From Diphasiastrum complanatum (Eukaryota; Streptophyta; Lycopodiopsida; Lycopodiales; Lycopodiaceae), in assembly GCA_029204225.1 (NCBI GenBank), contig CM055092.1, positions 25,835,803 through 25,899,802 on the forward strand: a DNA stretch of 64,000 nt, written 5' to 3'. Made by a program: the position numbers and the translations under genes. A model generated the notes under the pieces. It saw nothing but the letters and a program-made list of their open reading frames with translations. It made no database searches and was not told the DNA's origin. Positions 31,792-44,597 of this stretch are shown here, in pieces; position 1 is the stretch's first letter, and every line of letters begins with the position of its first letter.

Positions 31792-33220
31792 TGCCTTTGG
31801 TGAAGAGAGCTTGGTCACCTCCACCTTGGATGGAAAGCCTATCTTGATTTCTTGGCCATGAGTGTGCCTTGGAGTTCTTCAAGTATGGGTAGCTTACCCA
31901 TAATTGCATATCCCTGAACCAAATTGTCAAATTCAAAGCTTAGTCCATTCAATATGAGCTGAACAAGCTCTTCATCCTTGATAGGATCACCTACGAAGGC
32001 TAGCTCTTTGTTCAATTCCTTTACTCTTCGGACAAAAGTATGTGCACTCTCTCCTTTCTTTTGATAGCTTCTATAGATTTGTTTTTTCAAAGCTAAAATT
32101 CTAGTTTTGTTCTTGGATTCATATACCTTTTGCAAAGTCTCCCAAGCATCTTGAGCTGAAGTGCAATCTCCTACCTCTCTTAAGAGTTCATTTGCAGCAT
32201 TCATTTTTATGCAATGTAGTGCAACATTGCACCTCTTGATGTATTTGGCTTTTTCTTGAGGATGAATAGGTTCACCCTCCTTACCATCTACAATTTCCAT
32301 CAGATCTTGCATGATCATGATGGATTCCATTATAACTTTCCATATGAAATAGTTAGTTTTGTTGAGCCTTTCATTAGTATCCAAAAGCTATGCATTTATA
32401 GATGTCATCTAGTCTCCTAATCAAGGACTTGACACAAATGAAGGTTACTTCTATTGATTTGATTGAAGATCTACCTTATCCCACTTTTTAGGGACCTGAA
32501 AAGATCAGTAATAGACTTCCTATAAAGATCTAAGAATGATCTCTAACAAAATCAAATTATAGAATACTAGAAACAATGCACTTGCTTAATTGAAGTAGAC
32601 AATACTAGTAGAATTGCCCCTCTTTCTATAAAGAACATTAAAGCTTCCAAACGATCTGATCCAGAGTAAATTTTAGCAACCTAATATACTTCCAAAATCA
32701 CTTGTAAAAGATCTAAGTGGAACTTAATGAGGATGCAACACAATCTACTATCCAATCACAAGCAAAAAATGATCAATATTGATGAAAAATTGATCTAATT
32801 TGGTGCATAAGCCAAACAATGGTTGGACTGAACCTAAATCACTTTAGGAGGTGTCCACTACACCTTAGAATAGCATTGAAAAGTCCCCAAAACTCTGATC
32901 TTCCCTCTCCTTGAATGCTAGAAAGCCTCCTCTATGAAATCACCTCCAAAACTCGCTTAGAAATCAATGCTTGGGGCAAGCAAAACTTGCTATCTTAGTA
33001 ATGTGAATTGAATTCAACTTTGCCTCTGGTTTTAGACACCTAAACACCTGCAAATGAAGTCACACAACACCAATCTCCAATGTATTTGACTCACTTTGAG
33101 TTCTAGAATCAATGCTAGATGCTAAGATCCAATCTACACAAGATTTAGATAAAAAATTTGTGATCAAATTGAATGAAAACCAAGGATTTAGCTCATTTCA
33201 GCCTCTAGGCTCTGATACCA
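31792..33220 (-). pseudogene. Copia gag and leader, second copy of a tandem pair
   Basis: Minus-strand gag 32384-31839 reads MDTNERLNKTNYFIWKVIME, DLMEIVDGKEGEPIHPQEKA and so on, nearly identical to the gag at 36160. Leader 32400-33205 also matches 36165-36965 closely. Relative to copy 1 about 26-31 bp are deleted at 31849. The PBS (TGGTATCAGAGCC) lies at 33208-33220. The match ends at about 31792, where unrelated sequence begins. Confidence 0.9.
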
Positions 33221-33441
33221 TGTAAAAATTATAGAAAATAAGGATCCTAAAGCACTTGAAATGATGAGGGAAACAATAGATTATGATTTCATAAGATTAG
33301 CACAAGTTGAACCATCAAAATCCATCAAAAATCTATGCTTGAACCTCACTAAATGACTCAAATCCTTGAAGAAGGGTTCACATGTGTGAAAGTACGGCCT
33401 CCCACAGTCTGAGTACTATACACCAGACCTACATTCAATCC
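33221..33441 (-). repeat. Partial LTR between the two tandem copia copies
   Basis: Equals the last about 221 bp of the 682-bp LTR (CACATGTGTGAA and CAGTCTGAGTAC included). Its outer edge joins RT coding sequence of copy 1 at 33442. Confidence 0.9.
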
Positions 33442-36400
33442 AAAATGTGATGCAAGTGCAATGATTAGCCTTGTTGTGACCATCTTTGCCACAGGTGCAA
33501 AAGTTTCCTCATAGTCTATCCCTCTCTCTTGAGCATAACCTTTTGCAACTAATCTTGCTTTATGACACTCCCATTTGCATTCAATTTAAGCTTGAAGACC
33601 CACTTGCATCCTATTACATTCCTTTGAGGTCTCTCAACAAGCAACCAAGTTTCATTCTCAATCAAGGCATCATACTCATCCAACATAGCTTTATACCATT
33701 ATTTGGAGTTCAATGCATCTTCAACATTAGATGGTTCTTTAAAACTAAATAAAGCATGAGAAGTGGATGAGATACCCTCTACTTGCTGTCCTTTGCCTTG
33801 ATATGTGAGCCTTGATGGCTCCACTTTTGCCCTTGAAGATCTCCTTGGTGTGATAGGTGGGTTTGGTGCTTGCTCCTCCATGAGCTCCTCCTCAAAACAA
33901 AAATCTTGCTCCTCGGCCATCTTCTTCTTGATTGTTGGAGCACTTGAGCCTTCTTCAAGCATATGCATATGATGTTCATCAAAGATAACATCCCTTGAAA
34001 CAACAAATTTGTTCAAGGATGGGAGATAGACTTTGTAGCCCTTGCTTGAGCTTGCATATCCAAGCATTATCCCTCTTGTGGAAGATGGATCCTCCTTGGT
34101 TCTTGTTTCCGATGGCACATGCACATAACATATACACCCAAAAACTTTCAAGCGAGTAAGATTGGGTTTCTTTCCATACAACATCTCATAATGAGTTTTG
34201 CCTTCAATTGCTTTGCAAGACACCCTATTCATCAAGTAGTTTGCACATACAAGAGACTCACCCCAAAAGGATTTGGGCAAACAAGCATCTAATTTTAAAG
34301 CCTTTAGAACATTCACATAATGTCCTATTCCTTCTTTCAGCAACTCCATTTTTTTGAGGAGTGTAAGGACAAGAAGTCTCTTTCTTGATCCCTTCCTCCT
34401 CACAAAAGGCCTTGAACTCATTGGAGATGAATTCTCCACCATTGTCACTTCTAAGAATCTTGATGCTATGATTATGATGCTTTTCCACAAACAACTTGAA
34501 CTTTACAAAAGTATCAAATACTTGAGACTTGAAGGAAAGTAAGAACACCCAACAATATCTTGAGTAGTCATCAATGAAGGTTAAAAACATGGATGAACCT
34601 CCATTAGATTTGGTGCTAGCAATGTGCACATCTGAGTGTATGAGTTCAAGAGGATGAGATGACTTTGTGATGGAGTTAGGCAACACCTTCTTATGTGCCT
34701 TGGATAAGGCACAAGTTTCAAAAACCTTGTCTTCGTTCCCAATAGACCTTGGTAGGCCTAAAGCATACTCCTCCTTGATCATAGCCTCCATGGAACCCGA
34801 GTTGACATGTCCAAGTCTTTTGTGCCATAAAGTTAAAGGTAGATATCTTGCTCTTCTCGGCCAACATGACAACATTAGTATCCACAAATGCATCCAACTT
34901 ATAAAGTTTTCCAAGTCTAGTGCCCTTATCCACTATCTTACCCTTCTTCTTGATGAAACATTCATTTGAAGCAAAGTCAACATTGAAGCCATTGTCTACC
35001 ATTTGGCCAACACTTAGTAGATTCTTTGTTATTGTAGGAATGTACAAAGCACCTTCTATGTTGATCTTTTTGGAAGATCCTAAGCAAAGGGGAATGCTAA
35101 AAACTCCTTCAATCTTACAAGCTTCAACATTTGTTGTATAGATAGACTTTATAGGTCTATCATAAGATAAGAGAGAAGAGAAAAATTCCTTTTTACTAGT
35201 CATGTGTGAACTAGCACCCGAGTCAATCCACCAAGGATCTTTTCCTTTGAAGCTTGTTGAAGAAAATATGGACATCATGAGAGAGTCCTCATGTAAAATC
35301 TCCTCCTCCTCTTTGCTCATGTTGGCTTGTCTTTGATCTTGCTTCCTCTTCAAGCATTCCAAGGCATAATGCCCCATCTTGCTACAAAAGTAGCACTTCA
35401 CCTTTGATTTGTCCTTCTTGACTTTGGTGATTGATGGAGATGCCTTTGAGGGTCCTTCTTGATCCTCAAGCTTTGAATACTTCTTGAATGTTTATCCTTT
35501 GCCTTTGGACTTGCCTTTGCCTTTGGTGAAGAGAGCTTGGTCATCTCCACCTTGGATGGAAAGCCTATCCATCCTCTCCTGCATTTGGCTCCTTCTTGAT
35601 TCCTCGGCCATGAGTGTGCCTTGGAGTTCTTCAAGTATGGGTAGCTTACCCATAATTGCATATCCCTGAACCAAATTGTCAAATTCAAAGTCTAGTCCAT
35701 TCAATATGAGCTGAACAAGCTCTTCATCCTTGATAGGATCACCTACGAAGGCTAGCTCTTTGTTCAATTCCTTTACTCTTCGGACAAAAGTATGTGCACT
35801 CTCTCCTTTCTTTTGATAGCTTCTATAGATTTGTTTTTTCAAAGCTAACATTCTAGTTTTGTTCTTGGATTCATATATCTTTTGCAAAGTCTCCCAAGCA
35901 TCTTGAGCTGAAGTGCAATCTCCTACCTCTCTTAAGAGCTCATTTGCAGCATTCATTTTTATGCAATGTAGTGCAACATTACACATCTTGATGTATTTGG
36001 ATTTTTCTTGAGGATGAATAGGTTCACCCTCCTTACCAATTACAATTTCCATCAGATCTTGCATGATCATGATGGATTCTATTATAACTTTCCATATGAA
36101 ATAGTTAGTTTTGTTGATCCTTTCATTAATATCCATAAGATATGCATTTATAGATGCCATCTAGTCTCCTAATCAAGGACTTAACACAAATGAAGGTTAC
36201 TTCTATTGATTTTATTGAAGATATACCTTATCCCACTTTTAAGGGACCTGAAAAGATCAGTAATAGACTTCCTATAAAGATCTAAGAATGATCTCTAACA
36301 AAATCAAATCATAGAATACTAGAAACAATGCACTTGCTTGATTGAAGTAGACAATACTAGTAGAATTGCCCCTCTTTCTATAAAGAACATTAAAGCTTCC

Positions 36401-36972
36401 AAACGATCCGATCCAGAGTAAATTTCAGCAACCTAATATACTTTCAAAATCACTTGTAAAATATCTAAGTGGAACTTAATGAGGATGCAACACAATCTAC
36501 TATCCAATCACAAGCAAAATATTGATCAAAATTGATGAAAAATTGATCTAATTTGGTGCATAAGTCAAGCAATGGTTGGACTGAACCTAAATCACTTTAG
36601 GAGGTGTCCTCTACACCTTAGAACAGCCTTGAAGAGTCTTCAAAACTCTGATCTTCCCTCTCCTTGAATGCTAGAAAGCCTCCGCTATGAAATCACCTCC
36701 AAAACTCGCTTAGAAATCAATGCTTGGAGCAAGCAAAACTTGCTATCTTGGTAATGTGAATTGAATTCAACTTTGCCTCTGGTTTTAGACACCTAAACAC
36801 CTGCAAATGAAGTTACACAACACCAATCTCCAATGTATTTGACCCACTTTGATTTCTAGAATCAATGCTAGATGCTAAGATCCAATCTACACAAGATTTA
36901 GATCAAAAATTGTGATCAAATTGAATGAAAGCCAAGGATTTAGCTCATTTCAGTCTTTAGGCTATAATACCA
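33442..36972 (-). pseudogene. Copia polyprotein (gag, protease, integrase, partial RT), copy 1
   Basis: Gag starts at 36160 (MASINAYLMDINERINKTNY). One stop after KGKSKGKG (about 35490) precedes the knuckle CYFCSKMGHYALEC and the protease WWIDSGASSHMTSKKEFF. A frameshift at about 34880 leads into LWHKRLGHVNSGSMEAM, CALSKAHKK and HSDVHIAS, then FIDDYSRY, LRSDNGGEFISNEF and NGVAERRNRT (DDE intact). Another shift at about 34340, then KALKLDACLPKSFWGESL and VSRDVIFDE. A stop at 33699-33701, then GCKWVFKLKLNANGS of RT, which is cut at 33442. RT catalytic motif and RNase H are absent. PBS at 36960-36972 is mutated. Confidence 0.92.
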
Positions 36973-37654
36973 TGTGAAAATTACAGCAAATAAGGATCCT
37001 AAAACACTTTAAATGATGATAGAAACAATAGATTATGATCTCATAAGATTAGCACAAGTTGAACCATCAAAATCCATCAAAAATCTATGCTTGAACCTCA
37101 CTAAATGGCCCAAATTCTTGAAGAAGGCTTCACACATGTGAAAGTACAGCCTCCCACAGTTTGAGTACTGTACACCAGACCTACATTCAATCCTATAATC
37201 AATAGTAATCACAAGAACTCAAACAATTATGAACGTAGAGAGCAATTGCCCCATTATGAGAAGAAAATCATGAAATTGCTTGATTGATTTTGGTGAGATA
37301 TCATCACCTACATATACAGGATCCATCACGGTTTTGGGCAGGTATGAGTAGCCCTAAACCTATCCCTAATGCTAATTTTGGTGTATCTTTCATCCCTACC
37401 AAGTTAGGGTTGGAATCTTGGAGATCCCTCAACAATGCAAAAACTACCAAAAATAGCTCCTATTTTCTCTCTCTTGTATCTAAGCATAATTTGGACTCAT
37501 TACAAAGGTTCTAACACTTATGTCTACTTGAGAACATCCTTATGAATGGAATCGTATGCTATTTGGCACGTGTGACAAGCCACATCATGACCATCTAACT
37601 ATTTACAAGTCATATGACCAAAACTAGTCAAGCTAGAATTGTGAATTTTTAACA
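36973..37654 (-). repeat. 5' LTR (682 bp) of copia copy 1
   Basis: Reverse of the LTR at 417-1098 with the same length and ends; a few percent divergence by eye. Contains CACACATGTGAA at about 37131. It inserts next to gypsy gag at 37655. Confidence 0.93.
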
Positions 37655-39424
37655 TTATGCTGTCGCTCAACAACAAGCCTCGAGAAGTTGGACCAGAGCA
37701 CCACTTGGATGCTTTGCATGTGGAAAAAATCACAGAGTTGCAGAATGCCCAAATACAGAAAAATTTGTACCATTCTGTCGTGATTGTGGATATGGGCATT
37801 GCTATAAAGACTGTCTAGCAAGACCGAAAGCACCACCAACTACAGCACCTATAAATTTGATAACAACTAAGCAAGGATCAGTAGCTCAGAATAAACCAAG
37901 TGCACCCTTGATGGTGGCCACCAGAGCACAAAAGCAAAAAGAACCAGTAGTGGATCCAATATCTACTAATTCTATACCATTGAATGATACACCAACAACA
38001 TCGGGAGTCTATCCAAATCTAATTGCAGAAAAAAAAAGGATATCAGGATATGAGACAGTGGATTAAACATCTGCAAGAAGAAGAAGAACTTGAAGCTGCT
38101 AAAGTAACAGCTGAAGTTCGGTCTTCACCATTGCAGCCTCCAAAAAATTTACGTACGGATATGAATGATCAATTACATCATCATGAAGAACCCTTGAGGA
38201 TGACTAAACTGGAAGCACCGCATACAGAATTACTCATGAACATTTTGTCTAGCAAGATCAATATTTCATTGGGAGAGTTCCTAAAGTTGGTGCCAAAAGC
38301 AAAAGAAGTCTTAGTGCAAAAGTTAGCTCAAGAAGAATCAAAGTCCATTAGGAGCCACTTTTCTGTGTTGGATTTGAAGAACCTAACGATGTACTCCATG
38401 TTGGAGCCACTTGGGAAAGTGAACAAAAGAATATCACTCTGTCGAGACAACATAGACAATTTTCTAAAGAAGCAGTCATGATAGATGGCGGTTCAGGAAT
38501 TAACCTGATTTCTACCAGGCTATGTGCAAAATGGGATCTTACAAAGATAAACCTACTACTTTTGCTATTAAGCTAGCTGATCAAACGACAGTTCGTCCAC
38601 AAGGAATGGTGAAAGATATACCTGTCAAGATTTCAGGAGTACAGTTCGTCATTACTTTCGTCGTGATGGACTTACCAGAAGCGCCAAATGTCTACCGAGT
38701 TCTATTAGGAAGTCCATGGTTACGAGTTGCACAAGTAGCTCATAACTGGGACACCGGAAAAATCACTTTTGAAAATCATGAATGTGCAGTTAAAGTTGAT
38801 CCTATCAAACCAGTGGTTTAAAAAGAAGATGATGATTCATCAACAACGGATCACACTTGTGATCGACCAGAGAAAAAATTGGGAGTTCACTACGATTATC
38901 AAACGAATACTGTCAATTGGAATGAAGCTCTTGCAACAATTGATTGTACAGCAGGATATATGTGTCAACAAGATATTCAATCAGAGTTGAGCGAGATTTT
39001 CTTATTAGATCAAATTTTGGATACACCAATCATGTTTCCACTAAATGTGCTGAATGTAGCTTGGATATCAACAAAACCTATACCAGATCCAATTGAGGAT
39101 GATCTCATACCAGTGAGCCATGCCTTGACTTATGATGGCAATGCAGAACTTACGGATGGGCAGATTTTAAATCATATGGATCCGACCAGATTTGGAGTGC
39201 GTAATGTTCCTGATGAACCAGCAATCAAACCGCCCAAAGCAGTTATATTGAAGAGAGACAGGATCATAGGTTTGATGACGAAGAAACAAGCTAGTGATAC
39301 CAAATTGAACTTTTTCCTAGTACAAATTTGGGGTTTTGTTAACCTGAACCATTTTTGGAAGGGGGAAAAAGAGTGGAAGCCTAATATGTACATGATTGCT
39401 GGTCTTAGTGATCCAATTATTTAA
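37655..39424 (+). pseudogene. Ty3/gypsy gag C-terminus, zinc knuckles and protease
   Basis: Two knuckles, CFACGKNHRVAECP and CRDCGYGHCYKDC, are followed after indels by a linker and, at about 38478, VMIDGGSGINLISTRLC, a retropepsin-like active site of the DGGS form. VLLGSPWLRVAQVAHNWDTG completes the protease. After a stop at 38819, YQTNTVNWNEALATIDC and more linker run to 39424. Frames are 37857-38066, 38023-38481, 38522-38821 and 38879-39424, so there are at least three breaks. The start is cut by the copia LTR at 37654. Confidence 0.82.
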
Positions 39425-42400
39425 TTTACATTCAACTCCTGAAGTATAACTAATTGCAAGTGAGAATAAAATTGGGAATTATTCAAGAAGACTGCCTCTG
39501 GGAATTTGGATTCCTTTTCCCCAGTGTGAATTAGAATTTTCGAGGATTCTAAGGGAAAAGTAGTGGCAAGACTGATAATCCATTTATGAAACCATCTCTG
39601 TTTTGCAATTGGATTTAAATCTTGCAAAGTAATGCAGATAGAAGGTGTTCCATACATGATTCTAGTAATTTGGATTCTTTTCAATTATAGAGTATTTCTC
39701 TATAATGACAAAACCGACCAAGAGAGTTCTAACTTGTTAAAAGAATTAAAGTTCTTTGTACCGATTCTGGAATAGATATTGTATATCTAGGACAGTATGA
39801 TATTCGGTTTTTGTTGAAATCTATGTTTCTTTTGTGATACATTCTATTGTACTGGGATGATACATTCTGTTTGTCCATGTCGGGTACAATATGAAATGGT
39901 ATTCTTTGAGTGACACTAAACAAGCCTGAGTGATTTCAATTGTTAGGATTATCTCCTGGAATTGCTTGTGAATTTGATCCTATATCTGGGTATAGGATAG
40001 CCAAATCATCTTTTTTGACTTTATGGGCAAAACAGATCTGGATGCAGAGAATTCTTGGAGAAAAAGCTGGTGGTATGGGACATCAGTGATTCTAAAGGGG
40101 ATTTCTTGGATAGAATGATCTGTAGATCAATGGTTAGGGATTGCTGTAATGGTAATACTAACAAAGTCCATTGGTTTTTGTTAAGGGTATTTTGGGAAAT
40201 TATGAGATATAGATCGATCCCTTAATGGTATCTCATTAATTACAAAATATGGAAGCCCTTAAATCTATTTCTCTATTTTATTAGACCTCTACTCTTTAGA
40301 AATTTCTTATTACATGACAATTGGATTGAGATTCATATAATTTCTTCTAGTGTAGAACTCTGTTATGAAGGACTGTTATAATTATATGAAATTGTACTTC
40401 CATATAAGATTTTTAAATATGGCTCGGAACTTAGGTTTCCTGAACCCTAACGCTAGTCTCTCTTTGATAGTTGATTATTGAGAGTTAATATTTCTATCAT
40501 TTGGGATAAGATATTCTATGATTCTGAGTAAAAGTCCTAATTGTAAAAGTATTGGATACTCATTATTGACTTTTTTGAATCTTTGATATCTTATACGTTG
40601 TCTCCTGGGAACTATTAAATTGAAATTCTAAAATTTCTTTTTCAAAAGGTGGGAAGAAAAGATAGGAATAAGTCTTTCGAGGAACCAGCCAGCTGCATTG
40701 ATTTTGGAAAAAATTTTGTATGTGTGCAATGGTAGAACTATCCAGTTTGAAATAGACAAACTCTCTAAGTGATTATTTTGAGTAATCTGGAACTAGATGA
40801 GTTTTGGGGTTATTGAGCTATGAGATATTCATTAATATGGGAAGTAGTGGTAAAGATTAAATTAAGATTCACTAATTGTTACCAAGTACCATTTTGTTAT
40901 GGATTGGATCAGTGTAATAAAGCTTTAATCTTAACTCTATGTCCAAAGATGTCTGTATGAGTTAGCCTAATCTTGGTTTGTACGCTAAGATCTGTTGTAG
41001 GCTGATTTGTAGAAGAAATTTTGTTAATAAGAGTCAGATGGTTGGAAAACTTATGATGTGGAGTTATTCACTTCAAAGATTTCCCAGATATGCTATTTAC
41101 TTATGAAAAATAGAGTTCTTTGGTAGCTGAGTTGCAAGATTCTCAGTGAATTATGTGAGTAACATATGCAGATTGTGGATATTTGTCAGTTTATAGCCTA
41201 TGTTTATGTATACGAACATAGTTGGATAAGTTGCTTATGTACATCTTAATCTTGTAGATCTACTATGTGTTTCCTATGTACTGAGTTTATATCGTATACT
41301 TAAACTAGTCAGAGTACATAGACATATGAACAATTAATGTGTGGAACAGTTACTTGTAGGTTAATGTCTCTTTCTATAAATAGGATAATTCATTAACTAA
41401 TTTATGGTTTGGAAGAAGATCTAAATGTGGTGTTTTACATGTATAATTGAGATTTGCACCTAGACATTTAAGATTTCTGAATCATTTACAATTGACTCGA
41501 GTAATTGGATTACTCCTGATTAGAAGTTAATTGGATGAATAAGCAGTGTGAAGAGAATTCACCGGGAATTGCTTATTTGGTCTATATTGCTTATAAATCA
41601 TATGATTAGTGAGTCATTTGGAGTCATTTATGAGAACTGTGCATAGAATATAGAAGATTCTTGATATAGAAAATTTCTTGAAGGAGAAATATCCTAAGTT
41701 ATTGACTATATCCCAGTGAGCTCATATACATATATTGGATGACAGAGTCTAACTAATGTCAAGGATAACCACTGAATTCAGTTGGAATTTAGCAAAACTC
41801 TATAATCTCTAGATGTGGTTCTAGGTGATTGTATAAAGTTTATTATTTGTTAAAGACAAATGTTATTATGGTCTTTAATCACTAGGTTGATTATAAAATT
41901 TCGAACTCATAATCTGATTAAGAATCGGGATGGAAGAATATTCTTAGAATCCAGTAATTTTTTTATGGAAAAAATTTCAAAATGTTTCTTATATTTCCTG
42001 AGTGGTATATTGTGCATATACTCCAGTATCTCTAAATGATTAAGTATGGGTTTAGAATCCGATAGATTATAATTGATGAATCATAAAATTCTAAATGTTT
42101 ATGATTGACGGATCATAAATTGATACTTAAAGGTCATTAGATGATTAAATGGGAAACATGATGATTCTTAAGATGATGAGTAATTCCTGATCAATTGGTG
42201 GAGTTAAAATTTAGATTTGTTATTTGAACTCTAAATTTGTGTACAAACTTGAGATTGTTTGGATCTCACAGGTGTTTTCATTAAGTAATTGTTTACTTAT
42301 GAGGACTTTGCTTACCTTTCAGATTGTAGTCAAGGAATGCTTGTGTACTGTTTATCAGCCTAAAATCTCTAGTTAATTAGGAGCAGTTAAGTCTATCAAG

Positions 42401-42880
42401 ATTGAATGGTTGCTATTTTCTGGTATATGATGCTAGGGATAGAGCACTTATCTTAGGAGAGTATATGTGGTACTCATGACTGAGTTGAAGTCATTTTTAT
42501 CTTGATGGATCTCCTAAGAGATTTTGGTGGGAGGAGTTTTGTACCAAGAAGCATTTATGACAGGTCTACAAGTAATTTGTGGATAGTCTTGGACATTATA
42601 ATTGTTCTGGATCTTTAACTTTTGAGCATTGATTTCCAATGTAAGGTGAGGACTCACCCAGTGATTCATGTAAATTGAGGTACATGAAGGTGATGCTATT
42701 AGATTGGAGAGAATCAAACCCAATAGGGAAATTTATCTTTTAGGGTACTTGTAAAAGGTCGATATAGGATTTCAATGTAGAGACAGAGAATTATCCCATC
42801 TCTAAATACTTATTTGATATTGAAGTCATACTAAAGATTGATTTTCAAGGTAATTGTGAAAATTAAATGATTGATTAAAA
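39425..42880 (+). other. ORF-free stretch inside the gypsy element, probably eroded pol
   Basis: About 3.4 kb, AT-rich, with no frame over about 70 codons and no RT or integrase motif that I can support. It lies exactly where pol should be, between the protease linker and a chromodomain-like end plus PPT. It may be an eroded pol or a non-coding filler of a non-autonomous element. Confidence 0.4.
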
Positions 42881-43188
42881 ATTTAATCTTCGAGTTTGGT
42901 CGACTGCTCATCCGGTGTATCATGTAAATTTAGTTTATATATGATGACAGTTTGATGTATTGAAGATTTTGCCCATTTGGAAGACTTATCGTTCAATGTA
43001 CCTTTGGACCCTGAATGAGTACTCAGGATCAGAGACAAACAATTGAGAAATTGTGCAATATCTGTGTGCTTACTTAGGTTGGTTGGTCAAATTGAGAATA
43101 ATGATTCATGGAAAGAGTTAAAAGCATACAAATTGCGTTTTCCCTAGTTACTCGTTCTGAGGACATAACTAGTTTAAGGGGGGGAGAA
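42881..43188 (+). pseudogene. Gypsy pol C-terminus (chromodomain-like) and polypurine tract
   Basis: TAHPVYHVN is the motif that ends gypsy integrase. RDKQLRNCAISVCLLR and NDSWKELKAYKLRFP fit a chromovirus chromodomain tail, with stops. AAGGGGGGGAGAAT at about 43176-43188 is a typical Ty3/gypsy polypurine tract. Confidence 0.65.
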
Positions 43189-43660
43189 TGTTACGTCCAT
43201 GTCCTGTATAAAAGAATCGGAATAATTCCTGACGTGGCTAGCCAGTCACTCCATAGGTGTATATGGTTATTGGTTATGCCTCGTCACTCCGGGCTTGGCT
43301 TGTAAAGTAATTAATAATCATATGAGGGCCTAGACTTATAATTGCATAGGAGCACATGCATAGTGAATGACTGCTTTAATGCAAGAATAGGAGATTAATA
43401 GCTCAATATAGGTTGCATGGGAATCCTAGGAGGAATATTCTCTTTCTCATGAGGAGAATATGTCCGTTGGAAACTCGCCCATCCTCCTATTGGAAATTCA
43501 GTTTCTTGAGCATGTTTCCCCTCCTCTCTCTTAGGTTCTTCACTATGGCTTGGGGGCTAGGTCCAGGAGGAAACTCCAAGAGGGATCTCGGTTTGGATGG
43601 ATGGTTTTGCCCATCTGAATCTATCCTAAGGGAGATTACATGCATACTCCAATGCTTACT
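43189..43660 (+). repeat. Ty3/gypsy 3' LTR
   Basis: TGTTACGTCCATGTCCTG follows the purine tract directly, the common start of chromovirus LTRs. The right end is uncertain; TACAAACA at about 43667 is one candidate. Confidence 0.6.
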
Positions 43661-43879
43661 ACAAACAAGAGATAATTAGTTAAATTGAAGGAATTACAAT
43701 ACCTAAAACAAAATGTTACTTGAATATATTCTATGTAATCACTTACTTTTGCCAGTATGGAATAGTGAAGACTTTGGTCCGTATGGAGAAGATACTTCGT
43801 CACCTGAGTTGGACTATGAAGGTTGTGTTGAAAAAAGGATAGCACAACCCCAATGTCCTTAATATCATCGCGTTTACAT

Positions 43880-44460
43880 CTGTTAACAAAATACATCGAA
43901 CCAGCTTCCACAACTATCTGTTGTCTTCTCTTTCAGGGTATCACAAAAGTCTTTATTTATGTGATTTGCATAATTAATTGAACTTAGACAAGAAGAAAAT
44001 TGACCTCCTAACTTATCTATCTCTTTGGCAACATACTCATTAAAAACTATATATCTCTTAGAATCCAAAAATGAATCCTTTGAATCAACAATAAATCTTA
44101 CACAAAGATCTTTATGAAAATCACCTTTTAAACTCTTATTTAGATCCAAGATTATTTTATCTACAGTAGAGGTCATATCCTCATCATTGTGGAATGGAAT
44201 GGAAGGAATGGAGGAGGAACTAGTTGAATAGTCAGGGGTGGTGGGAGGAGAAGAATGTTGGACAGACTGGAGTGATGGTCCAACCACATGATGAGAGATA
44301 GGAGGGAGAAATGGTGACTCTGGCTGGGGTTGAGTACTACCCTTTGAATGGCACGCTTAGTGAGCTTGATCTGCTTTCTCTTTCTTTGTTGAGGAACAGG
44401 CCCTCTCTCTGTAGGTGGTGGCCTAGAGGTGAAGCCACTCTTAAAAACTTGATCGTATGT
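43880..44460 (-). pseudogene. Unrecognised reading frame downstream of the H3-like fragment
   Basis: Two overlapping minus frames (44173-44487 and 43883-44287). The first continues the H3-like frame as KSGFTSRPPPTERGPVPQQR followed by a basic KRKQ. The second has a Ser/Pro-rich part and KIILDLNKSLKGDFHKDLC, then RFIVDSKDSFLDSKRYIVF. They may be one protein with a frame break. No domain recognised. Confidence 0.35.
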
Positions 44461-44462
44461 AC

Positions 44463-44597
44463 TCCTCAGCCTCATGAGAAGATGCATGTCCTAAGGCATG
44501 AGGGTAACTCTCTTGGCATGCACAGTGCAAAGAGTAGAGCCCTCATAGAATTTAATCTGAAAGTCCTCATAGGCAGTATGGAGGGCTTCCAGGGTTG
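44463..44597 (-). pseudogene. Histone H3-like fragment (alpha-2 to alpha-3), nonsense mutation
   Basis: Minus strand encodes LEALHTAYEDFQIKFYEGST, then LCTVHAKRVTLMP, a TAG, then DMHLLMRLR. This matches the H3 core ALQEA.EAYLV.LFED..LCAIHAKRVT.MPKD..L.RR.R. The TAG replaces the Lys of MPKD. Several core positions differ from canonical H3 (YEDFQIKFYEGS), so the parent was a divergent H3 variant or the copy is old. The N-terminal part is missing: an LTR fragment starts at 44598. The frame runs past the normal H3 end. Confidence 0.7.

Noticed and set aside
31616-31861. 81-codon plus frame
   Set aside because: Crosses the junction between non-coding repeat and reversed copia gag; no domain.
37284-37514. 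76-codon plus frame and its copy at 557-781
   Set aside because: Both lie inside the 682-bp LTR; conserved only because the LTR is.
44463-44597. Calling the histone fragment CENH3
   Set aside because: Only the alpha-2/alpha-3 part is present, without loop 1 or an N-tail, so the H3 subtype cannot be decided.
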